Under the pieces are notes generated by a model, which was not told where the DNA came from, did no database searches, and saw only the letters and a program-made list of their open reading frames with translations. The translations under genes were made by a program, and so were the position numbers. Below are positions 34,387 through 40,633 of a stretch of DNA of 40,690 bases, piece after piece; the first letter of the stretch is position 1; each line of letters starts with the position of its first letter. This stretch comes from an uncultured Oscillospiraceae bacterium (GTDB lineage Bacteria; Bacillota; Clostridia; Oscillospirales; Acutalibacteraceae), in assembly GCA_900540535.1 (NCBI GenBank), contig UQGM01000021.1:1-40690 (forward strand), read 5' to 3'.

Positions 34387-34421
34387 AAAAAAAGCCGCAC
34401 AATCCAAAAGAATTGTGTGGC
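34387..34421 (-). terminator. attenuator hairpin in the MATE leader
   Basis: Read on the minus strand, GCCACACAAT and ATTGTGCGGC (34412-34421 and 34394-34403) form a 10-bp stem with one wobble, an eight-base loop and seven Us. It lies between the MATE promoter and its ribosome site, about 45 bases before the ATG. Confidence 0.75.
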
Positions 34422-34449
34422 GAAAAGTAATTTATACCTAAAATCCACG

Positions 34450-34467
34450 CCGCCTTATTGTGGGCGG
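34450..34467 (-). promoter_or_regulatory. upstream leader hairpin, possible anti-terminator part
   Basis: On the minus strand, CCGCC/GGCGG (34463-34467 and 34450-34454) form a small hairpin at the very start of the transcript. Its CCGCCCACAAT contains CACAAT, which could alternatively pair with ATTGTG in the terminator 3' arm. Confidence 0.4.
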
Positions 34468-34478
34468 TTTATGTTAAT

Positions 34479-34507
34479 ATAATATACTTAAATTTCCATT
34501 TTGTCAA
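34479..34507 (-). promoter_or_regulatory. sigma-A promoter of the MATE gene
   Basis: On the minus strand, TTGACA (complement of 34502-34507), 17 bases, TATTAT (complement of 34479-34484). Transcription would start near 34472. Confidence 0.75.
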
Positions 34508-34536
34508 TTGCAGTAAAATTTCTTTACAGGCAACTG

Positions 34537-34592
34537 TTGACACCGTAATAAAGATGATATATCATCTATTTAGTTGATACATCATCTTTATT
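34537..34592 (+). promoter_or_regulatory. marR promoter embedded in a large MarR operator
   Basis: TTGACA (34537-34542), 17 bases, TATCAT (34560-34565). The -10 lies inside the perfect palindrome GATGATATATCATC (34553-34566). A second, similar palindrome GTTGATACATCATC follows (34573-34586), and the two 21-base arms 34547-34567 and 34572-34592 are themselves near-perfect inverted repeats. Two regulator dimers could bind and block the promoter. Confidence 0.75.
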
Positions 34593-34604
34593 GGAGCTGA
34601 TAAC

Positions 34605-35084
34605 ATGGATGTAACCAGAAGAAAGATAACAAAAATCGCCCGTGAAGTAAGTAAATTCACTGTGAGAACGTTAAAAGAGGACGGTGTAGGCCCCTCTGAG
34701 TTTGATTTTATTCATGCTGTGCGTAAAAATCCGGGAATTACTCAGGCTGGCGTCCAGAAGATACTGGGTATAGATAAAGCGGCAGTGGCAAGGCAGGCGG
34801 CAAGCCTTGAAGCAAAGGGGTATCTGATTAAAGAGCCTAATCCCAATGACGCACGAAGCAGGCTTCTTTACGCAACAGAAAAATCAGAGAAATTAAAAAA
34901 CTCAAAAGCCCATATTGAAACACTGTTTTACGGTTGGCTTTCGGAGCCTCTGAGCGATGAGGAACGTGAAAAGTTTGCCGATTTGCTCAATGTCCTTTAC
35001 AGACGCTGTAAAGAGGAAAGCAAAGCAGGCTTTCCGAATATGAGCAGGCTTATACGGGAGGAAAATCAAAATGAAAAAGAATGA
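34605..35084 (+). CDS. MarR-family transcriptional regulator
   Basis: A 159-residue winged-helix regulator. The helix-turn-helix is PGITQAGVQKILGIDKAAVARQAASLEAKGYL (about 44-75, quoted in parts), and the wing has the typical DARSRLLYAT basic-aromatic motif. It is expected to repress itself and the following MFS pump through the nested palindromes in its promoter, released by a small ligand. TTGGAG precedes ATG 34605. The MFS start lies within its last codons (14-base overlap). Confidence 0.9.
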   Translation: MDVTRRKITKIAREVSKFTVRTLKEDGVGPSEFDFIHAVRKNPGITQAGVQKILGIDKAAVARQAASLEAKGYLIKEPNPNDARSRLLYATEKSEKLKNSKAHIETLFYGWLSEPLSDEEREKFADLLNVLYRRCKEESKAGFPNMSRLIREENQNEKE

Positions 35085-36318
35085 TTCCAAAAAGAAACTG
35101 TCTCAGGCTATGGTGTTTGTGCTATTGTTTGGAATAGTCAGTCTTTTTTCCGATATGACCCATGAGGGAGCATCAAGTGTACGTGGTGTTTATCTTTCTC
35201 TGCTGGGAGCTTCCGCAGGAGTTATAGGTTTTGTCTCTGGTCTCGGTGAGCTTATCGGATATTCAATGCGATATGTTTTCGGAAAGCTTACGGATAAAAC
35301 CAAAAAGTATTGGCCCATGACTATACTGGGTTATATTCTCGATATTATAGCTGTTCCGGCTCTTGCACTTGTAGGGGAGCACGGCTGGGTATTGGCATGT
35401 GCTCTGCTGGTGGTTCAGCGTATGGGAAAGGCAATAAAAAAGCCCGCAAAGGATACCATTCTTTCTTTTGCCGCCTCTCAGGAGGGTATAGGCAAAAGCT
35501 TCGGCATACAGGAGCTTCTTGACCAGATAGGTGCATTCTTAGGCCCTGTGCTGCTTTATGTTGTAATGCTCTTTAAGACCGACGGAACAACCTTTGAAAT
35601 TTATTCTACCGCATTTGCTTTTCTCGCAATTCCGGGAGCTATAACAATTATTCTGCTTTTTGTTACAAAGAAGAAGTTCCCGAATCCGGAGCATTTTGAA
35701 CCTGAGCCCAAAGAGTATATCCCTTTTAAGCTCAAAAAGGAATTTATCCTTTACATTGCAGGAATAAGTCTGTTTGCCTTTGGCTTTATAGATTATTCGA
35801 TCGTTATAATGCACGTTTCACGTACATATACTTTTCTTGCTTCAAGTGCTGCGGAAACATCTTCTCTTGTAAACAGCGGAACATTGCCTCTTTTATACGC
35901 TGGTGCGATGCTGGTAGATGCCATAGCAGCGTTGTTCTTCGGTTATCTGTACGATAAAAAGGGCGTAAAATCCCTTGTGTTGTCTACCATTATTTCTGCA
36001 CCATTTCCGATTTTAGTGTTTTCCTGTAAATCAGTTCCCGCAGTTATTGTAGGAATAGCACTTTGGGGAGTCGGCATGGGAGCTCAGGAATCGATTTTAA
36101 AGGCAGCCGTTACAAACATGGTGCCTAAAACAAGCCGTGCCACAGGCTACGGAATTTTTGAGTGCTCTTTTGGCGTATTCTGGTTCTTAGGAAGCTGGCT
36201 TTTAGGTGTCATGTACGATATAAGCATTCCCGTCATGGTGGCAATTTCAGTAATTGCTCAGCTTTCTGCCATCCCCCTTTATATTTTATCGTCAAAAAAG
36301 AGCGGAAAAAAACTTTGA
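35071..36318 (+). CDS. Major facilitator superfamily transporter
   Basis: A 415-residue MFS protein with twelve hydrophobic segments. It opens with LFGIVSLFSDMTHEGASSVRG, a sequence typical of an MFS subgroup often found next to MarR or ArsR regulators, and contains an A-like loop GKLTDKTKKYWP between helices 2 and 3, with KPAKDTILSFAA following helix 4. Drug efflux is likely but the substrate is unknown. ATG 35071 follows GGGAGG and overlaps marR, so the two are translationally coupled. Confidence 0.9.
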   Translation: MKKNDSKKKLSQAMVFVLLFGIVSLFSDMTHEGASSVRGVYLSLLGASAGVIGFVSGLGELIGYSMRYVFGKLTDKTKKYWPMTILGYILDIIAVPALALVGEHGWVLACALLVVQRMGKAIKKPAKDTILSFAASQEGIGKSFGIQELLDQIGAFLGPVLLYVVMLFKTDGTTFEIYSTAFAFLAIPGAITIILLFVTKKKFPNPEHFEPEPKEYIPFKLKKEFILYIAGISLFAFGFIDYSIVIMHVSRTYTFLASSAAETSSLVNSGTLPLLYAGAMLVDAIAALFFGYLYDKKGVKSLVLSTIISAPFPILVFSCKSVPAVIVGIALWGVGMGAQESILKAAVTNMVPKTSRATGYGIFECSFGVFWFLGSWLLGVMYDISIPVMVAISVIAQLSAIPLYILSSKKSGKKL

Positions 36319-36327
36319 GGTGCAGTT

Positions 36328-36878
36328 ATGAAAGGTTTTAGCAGAAAAATCAGTGTCTTTCGCTTTGTGGTTTGAACTGTTTGCTTTGTCCAATGTATAT
36401 AGGTTCTTACTGTCCCGGCTGCGGAGGTGGAGAGGGGAACCAGTCCTGTAAAATAGCAAAATGCAGTTTAGAGAACGCAAATGTGGAATACTGCTGTCAG
36501 TGTTCAAAATATCCCTGCGATAAATATGAGCATATAGATGAAGCGGATTCATTTGTTACTCATCAAAATCAAAAAAATAACCTTGATCTGATACTTAAAA
36601 TAGGAGAAGAAGCTTATAACATTGAACAAAAAGAAAAGCAAAAGTTGCTTGAATTTTTTCTTTTAAACTGCAACGATGGACGCCGTAAAAATCTTTTCTG
36701 TTTGGGAGTTAACCTGTTGGATTTGCAAAGTGTAAAGAGTATTGAAGAAAAAATCAAAAACAGTCCTGATTTCGATAATATGCCAATAAAAGAAAGAGCG
36801 GAAATTGCCTGTAAAGAGCTTAAAAAAGCAGCAGAGGAAAAGGAAATAGAGCTTAAACTCAGAAAAAAGACAAATTAA
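36328..36878 (+). pseudogene. DUF3795 zinc-ribbon-like protein, frameshifted near the start
   Basis: ATG 36328 follows GAGGTG and reads MKGFSRK, then leaves frame. The main frame from 36372 encodes NCLLCPMYIGSYCPGCGGG, a CQCSKYPCDKYEH block and a helical tail, a DUF3795 protein of about 180 residues. Inserting one A in the run of five (36345-36349) joins the two frames as MKGFSRKNQCLSLCGLNC, which restores the usual C-G-L-x-C opening of the family. The in-frame TTG at 36372 has no ribosome site. It could be a true frameshift, a slippage site or a sequencing slip in the A-run. Function unknown. Confidence 0.7.
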
Positions 36879-36894
36879 CCTTAGATAAGAAAAG

Positions 36895-36932
36895 AGACCG
36901 AAGTGCAAAAGCATTTCAGTCTTTTTTCTTTT
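36895..36932. terminator. convergent terminator between DUF3795 and FAD/Rieske genes
   Basis: AGACCGAAGTGC (36895-36906) pairs with GCATTTCAGTCT (36911-36922) with one mismatch and one wobble, loop AAAA, followed by TTTTTCTTTTT. T-rich on the minus side too. Confidence 0.75.
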
Positions 36933-36941
36933 TGATGAGGT

Positions 36942-38240
36942 TTAAATATTGATGTCTTTCATAGCAGGATTGTCAATGAGTTCTCCGCTTTCAGCATATC
37001 TTGAGCCGTGGCAGGGGCAATCCCAGCTGTGCTCCAATGGATTCCATTTTAAAGCGCAGCCTAAATGTGAGCAGCGTTTGGTTGTAGGAATACAGAAATC
37101 AATAAATGTGTTGCCGATGTTTGAAAAAAGCTGAGTTGTAATTATGCTGCGGCTTGCACTGAAAACTTCCGAATATCTGTTTTCCCTGCCCATCGCTAAA
37201 TCCGTCAGAATCTCCGCTGCATACACGGATGTAGTCATACCCCAGAGGTTAAATCCGCAGGCGGTGTAAACGTTTGGAAGAGCGGGACTGTACTGCCCAA
37301 TGTAGGGGATACCGTCAAGGCTTACGCAGTCCTGATTTGACCAGCGGTATTTTTCTTTGGCGTCCGGGAAATATTTTTTCGCAAAATCCGATACAGCATT
37401 GTATCCGCCTCCCTGTTTTCCTGTGCGGTGATCTCCTCCGCCTATGAGCAGCAGATCTTTGTAATTTCGCATATAAAATCCGTTTTCGGCTATGTCCTCT
37501 ACGGTCATATTAAGAGGCTGCGTGTTTTCGTAGGCAATAACATAGGAGCGTTTCTGGTACAGCTTCATAAAATAAAGTCCATGGCTGTTTACAAATGGAA
37601 AGTGTGTGGCGATGATGATTTTTTTACCTCTTATTCTTACTCTGTCTGTAATGGCGTCAGTTCCATCTATTTTCTTCACAAAGGTATTTTCAAATATATT
37701 TAAGTTTTTAGCGGCTGAGTAAAGAAATTTCAGTGGATGAAACTGCGCCATGCCGGGATAAATTACCGCTCCTGCAATTTTTACAGGCAGGTTTATATCT
37801 GTGGTAAACTGAGCATCAAATCCAAGAGATTTTACCGCCTCGGCTTCACGTTCCATAAGGCTGCGGTTGTCGGTGGAGTACATAATAGAGGGCTTCTCTT
37901 CAAAATCGCAATCAATATCCTTTGATAAATTGCGGAATTTTTCCACTGCTTCAAGGTTTGCCTCAAGGTAGAGCCTCAATTTTTCCATGCCGAATTTTTT
38001 AATCATATCCTGATAGAGTGTATCGTGCTGAGCTGTTAAAACGGCAGTAGTGCCCTTTGTTATGCCGTGACCTATCTTTCTGCCTTCAAGGAGAACATAG
38101 TCTGCACCGGCTTTCTGAAGCTTCATAGCGCAGAGTATTCCCGCCATGCCGCCACCTATTACAATCACGTCGGTTTCAATATCCGAGTTTATTGCCGGAA
38201 AAGATACTGGTTCTATATCTTTTGTCCATAAAAAATCCAT
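36942..38240 (-). CDS. FAD-dependent oxidoreductase with C-terminal Rieske domain
   Basis: A 432-residue protein with two domains: an amine/amino-acid oxidase-type FAD domain (DVIVIGGGMAGILCAMKL, nucleotide-binding glycines at about 29-34; late GFNLWGMTTS motif) and a C-terminal Rieske [2Fe-2S] domain with CSHLGC and CPCHGSRY, giving the C-x-H and C-x2-H ligands. This fusion is widespread in Firmicutes and its substrate is unknown. GTG 38249 is in frame, but ATG 38240 lies eight bases after AAAGGG and is preferred. The gene is convergent with the DUF3795 gene. Confidence 0.9.
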   Translation of the reverse strand: MDFLWTKDIEPVSFPAINSDIETDVIVIGGGMAGILCAMKLQKAGADYVLLEGRKIGHGITKGTTAVLTAQHDTLYQDMIKKFGMEKLRLYLEANLEAVEKFRNLSKDIDCDFEEKPSIMYSTDNRSLMEREAEAVKSLGFDAQFTTDINLPVKIAGAVIYPGMAQFHPLKFLYSAAKNLNIFENTFVKKIDGTDAITDRVRIRGKKIIIATHFPFVNSHGLYFMKLYQKRSYVIAYENTQPLNMTVEDIAENGFYMRNYKDLLLIGGGDHRTGKQGGGYNAVSDFAKKYFPDAKEKYRWSNQDCVSLDGIPYIGQYSPALPNVYTACGFNLWGMTTSVYAAEILTDLAMGRENRYSEVFSASRSIITTQLFSNIGNTFIDFCIPTTKRCSHLGCALKWNPLEHSWDCPCHGSRYAESGELIDNPAMKDINI

Positions 38241-38322
38241 TGTTTTCACCCTTTCAAAGGGTAGTATTTGCTTTTCGGGCGATAATATGGCTCATACTGG
38301 ATATATTTTTAAAAACATTAGG

Positions 38323-38353
38323 TCATATTTCATTACCTTTTTTTGTATACATA
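38323..38353 (+). promoter_or_regulatory. candidate sigma-E-like promoter of the recombinase operon
   Basis: TCATATT (38323-38329), 16 bases, TATACATA (38346-38353). Compared with the Bacillus sigma-E consensus (ATATT, 14-15 bases, CATACAnT), the -35 is good, the -10 shares ATACA and the spacer is one base long. Offered because a mother-cell promoter is expected here. Confidence 0.3.
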
Positions 38354-38381
38354 GAACGGATGAAAAATCAAAAGAAAGGAA

Positions 38382-38528
38382 ATGATTACAATCGAAAGCA
38401 AAAATAAAAATGTGGCAGAATTTGAAAAGGCTCTTAAGCTTCAAATCAATCAGTGGCTTTATAACAGCGGAAAAATAAACACCGAGCTTTACGAAAAAGC
38501 AAAGGCTTACATAGTGGATAAATCATAA
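38382..38528 (+). CDS. 48-residue protein before the recombinase, SHOCT-like; candidate excision factor
   Basis: Encodes a charged 48-residue helical protein (EFEKALKLQINQWLYNSGKI then NTELYEKAKAYIVDKS). The pattern of a helix, a short G-K-I turn and Y-E-K-A resembles SHOCT-type two-helix modules. AAAGGA lies very close (one base) before ATG 38382, so a downstream start such as GTG 38412 is possible. It ends 31 bases before the recombinase and is almost certainly co-transcribed. Small basic or charged proteins beside large serine integrases are often recombination directionality factors; here this is only inference from position. Confidence 0.55.
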   Translation: MITIESKNKNVAEFEKALKLQINQWLYNSGKINTELYEKAKAYIVDKS

Positions 38529-38559
38529 AAATATCTGTTGTCAAAAAGGCGGTGATAAT

Positions 38560-40212
38560 GTGAATTTGTATGAAATAAGGCAGAAGCTTGGCAGCGGAGG
38601 AAATATATACGATCTGCCTTTAAGGGTTACATATTATGCGAGGGTATCGACAGGAAAGGATGAACAGCTTCATTCTCTTTCGGGACAGGTTGGTTATTAC
38701 GAAAAAATGATACGAAGTAACGAAAACTGGACTTTTGTAAAGGGATATGTGGATGAGGGTATATCCGGTACAAGCACCTCTCGCCGAACAAGCTTCAACC
38801 GTATGATTGAGGACGGCAAAAGGGGAGAGTTTGATTTTATTATAACCAAAGAGATAAGCCGATTTGCCCGTGATACTTTGGACAGCATACAGTATACGAG
38901 AGAGCTACTGAGCGCCGGAGTAGGGGTGCTTTTTCAAAACGATAATATAAACACACTTCTGCCAGATGCAGAGCTTCGTTTGACGATTATGGCGTCAATA
39001 GCCCAGGATGAGGTAAGAAAGCTGTCTGAGCGTGTGCGGTTCGGATTTAAGCGGAGTATCGAAAACGGAGTGGTATTGGGAAACAATAATATTTGGGGTT
39101 ATAAAAAGGATAACGGAAAGCTTGTGATAGTAGAAGAGGAGGCAGAAATAGTCCGAAAGATTTTTGATTTATACGGGAATCATCTTTTCGGATGCAGACG
39201 GATATGTACATGGCTTTTTGATAACGGATATAAAACGAGAGACAGCAAAGAGTTTTCTTATGGGACAGTCAGAAACATAATTACGAATCCAAAGTATAAG
39301 GGATATTACTGCGGAAATAAAACCCATAAGGTGGATTACAGAAGCAGTGCGAAAATACAGGTAGAACCTGATCAGTGGAAATGTTATAAGGATGAAATGA
39401 ATGTTCCGGCAATTGTCAGTGAAGAGCTATGGGAAAAGGCAAATGATCTCATGAAAAGCAGGGGTGGGGACGTTCTTTCAAAGGGACATAACAACCAATA
39501 TTTGTACAGCGGAAAAATTATTTGCATGGAGCATAATGTAAAATATCACAGAAGCCTGTACAAAAAGAAGAATGCTGACGGCAGTATAAAATTTGAAAAG
39601 GAGCTGTGGCGGTGCAGTGAATATGAGAAAAAGGGGCTCAGGGGATGCGATATGCCGCTGATTTATACATGGGAACTTAACGAAGTTATGCGGCAGATTC
39701 TTCTTTCCTTGAAACTCAATAAAGAAAAGATATCAAAAGAGCTTATGGAAGTGTATAGAGAAGCACTGACTGATGATACATCCCAGAGTGTAATAAATGA
39801 ATATGAGTCACAGATAGAAAATGTTCTGCTTTTAAAGGATAAACTTCTTGAACTCAGTTTAAGGGGAAGAATATCGGAGGTAGAATTTGAAAGCAGGAAC
39901 AATAGATTTAATGAGGAGATAGGAGAACTGACAAAAAAGCGAAACAGACTGATTGAAGAAAAAACGAAAACGGATAGAATAAAAAGCGATTTAGAATCTC
40001 TGATGACTTATGCATTTAATGCGCTGGATTTCAGTGATGAACCGTATGCTTTTTTTATAAAGAGTTTTCTTGACCGCATTGAAGTGTATAAGACTTCCGA
40101 CAGGAATTTTGTCAGGCTGAAAGTTTTTGTAAAGTTTTTAGATACTTCCGAGGAGTATATCATAAAAAGAACACGTACAACAGCTTCTGTTTGTAAACTC
40201 TCTTCCACATGA
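38560..40212 (+). CDS. Large serine recombinase of the spoIVA-intervening element
   Basis: A 550-residue site-specific recombinase. The resolvase domain has the nucleophile Ser30 in TYYARVSTGKDEQ, the arginine-bearing ISRFARDTLDSIQYTREL and the LTIMASIAQDEVRKLSER helix. A recombinase domain follows (about 170-270, WGYKKDNGKL...NIITNPKYKGYYCGN), then a zinc-ribbon (about 318-370, with IICMEH and CSEY...GCDMP) and a coiled coil (about 400-470) that in integrases controls direction. GTG 38560 follows AGGCGGTG. The TGA stop (40210-40212) uses the last base of the att core plus two bases of spoIVA; in the excised circle the frame continues 20 more codons to a TAA at 26970. Confidence 0.95.
   Translation: MNLYEIRQKLGSGGNIYDLPLRVTYYARVSTGKDEQLHSLSGQVGYYEKMIRSNENWTFVKGYVDEGISGTSTSRRTSFNRMIEDGKRGEFDFIITKEISRFARDTLDSIQYTRELLSAGVGVLFQNDNINTLLPDAELRLTIMASIAQDEVRKLSERVRFGFKRSIENGVVLGNNNIWGYKKDNGKLVIVEEEAEIVRKIFDLYGNHLFGCRRICTWLFDNGYKTRDSKEFSYGTVRNIITNPKYKGYYCGNKTHKVDYRSSAKIQVEPDQWKCYKDEMNVPAIVSEELWEKANDLMKSRGGDVLSKGHNNQYLYSGKIICMEHNVKYHRSLYKKKNADGSIKFEKELWRCSEYEKKGLRGCDMPLIYTWELNEVMRQILLSLKLNKEKISKELMEVYREALTDDTSQSVINEYESQIENVLLLKDKLLELSLRGRISEVEFESRNNRFNEEIGELTKKRNRLIEEKTKTDRIKSDLESLMTYAFNALDFSDEPYAFFIKSFLDRIEVYKTSDRNFVRLKVFVKFLDTSEEYIIKRTRTTASVCKLSST
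40181..40210 (+). other. attR-like right junction of the spoIVA-intervening element
   Basis: CAGCTTCTGTTTGTAA (40181-40196) is the inverted partner of the left-junction arm, nine bases before the core CACAT (40206-40210). In the joined circle the two arms are separated by 20 bases whose exact centre is the CA at 40206-40207. Confidence 0.8.
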
Positions 40213-40484
40213 TGAAGGCGGATATCACCACTGAGGTTGCACCCATTGTAGGTTCTGAAAGTCAGTCAGAAGAGCTTGTAAGGTATCTCCTTCAGGAGTT
40301 TGAGGAGAATCCTGCAAAGATATGGGAGTCAAATATTTTCGGCAAATCACTTCATGAGCTTGTCAATGAGGGGCTTCACAATAAGCTTTACAGAATGCCT
40401 GTAGATGCAAGAATGAAGATTCAGGAAACACTCGAAAAGGTAATAAACGAAGGCTGCAGCGGACTTATCTGTATTATACTGTAA
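40209..40484 (+). CDS. spoIVA: spoIVA, 3' part (codons 402-492)
   Basis: Encodes the C-terminal 91 residues of SpoIVA: MMKADITTEVAPIVGSE, then ELVRYLLQEFEENPAKIWE, SNIFGKSLHELVNEGL and the end GLICIIL. These are the most conserved parts of the protein and show no decay. There is no ribosome site before the ATG at 40209; the bases before it are the end of the recombinase gene. It therefore makes sense only when joined to codons 1-401 at 25706-26908. Together they make 492 codons. A strong hairpin terminator follows. Confidence 0.95.
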   Translation: MMKADITTEVAPIVGSESQSEELVRYLLQEFEENPAKIWESNIFGKSLHELVNEGLHNKLYRMPVDARMKIQETLEKVINEGCSGLICIIL

Positions 40485-40498
40485 TGAAGCAGTTACTT

Positions 40499-40537
40499 AG
40501 CATAATCCCCGTCTTTAAGGCGGGGATTGTGCTTTAA
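40499..40537 (+). terminator. terminator after spoIVA
   Basis: AGCATAATCCCCG (40499-40511) pairs with CGGGGATTGTGCT (40521-40533) with one wobble, extended by an inner T-G and C-G pair. The following TTAAAAGG is short of Ts. Confidence 0.75.
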
Positions 40538-40589
40538 AAGGTCACAAAAATAAATTTAAAGAAAAAACTAGAAATTTTGAAAAAACCTA

Positions 40590-40618
40590 TTGACAATATA
40601 AAACAGTTCTGATATAAT
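40590..40618 (+). promoter_or_regulatory. consensus sigma-A promoter of the tRNA gene
   Basis: TTGACA (40590-40595), 17 bases, TATAAT (40613-40618): both hexamers perfect, as usual for stable RNA genes. The tRNA starts 16 bases downstream. Confidence 0.93.
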
Positions 40619-40633
40619 TCAATACGTTGTCAC

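Larger units (their letters stand above)
26906..40205 (+). mobile_element. 13,300-bp spoIVA-intervening element (skin-like, serine recombinase)
   Basis: The segment lies between two CACAT copies. Removing one copy with everything between restores a continuous 492-codon spoIVA (401 + 91 codons), reading SIHMMKADITTEV across the join. The element encodes a large serine recombinase at its right end whose stop codon lies on the junction. It has inverted att arms at both ends and no capsid, tail, replication or conjugation genes that I can recognise. Cargo: a small membrane protein, a BceRS-AB-type module with two accessory genes, a MATE pump, MarR-MFS, a frameshifted DUF3795 gene and an FAD/Rieske protein. 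Known precedents in other genes are skin (sigK) and the SP-beta/spsM system; spoIVA as target is new to me. Confidence 0.92.

Noticed and set aside
34349..34392. 12-codon leader peptide MSRFYVIKGVSD overlapping the MATE start on the minus strand
   Set aside because: It has no ribosome site and starts directly in the terminator U-run; its TAATG overlap with the MATE start is probably chance.
40209..40484. The 91-codon ORF as an independent small gene
   Set aside because: No ribosome site precedes the ATG, the preceding bases are the recombinase 3' end, and the sequence is wholly SpoIVA C-terminus.
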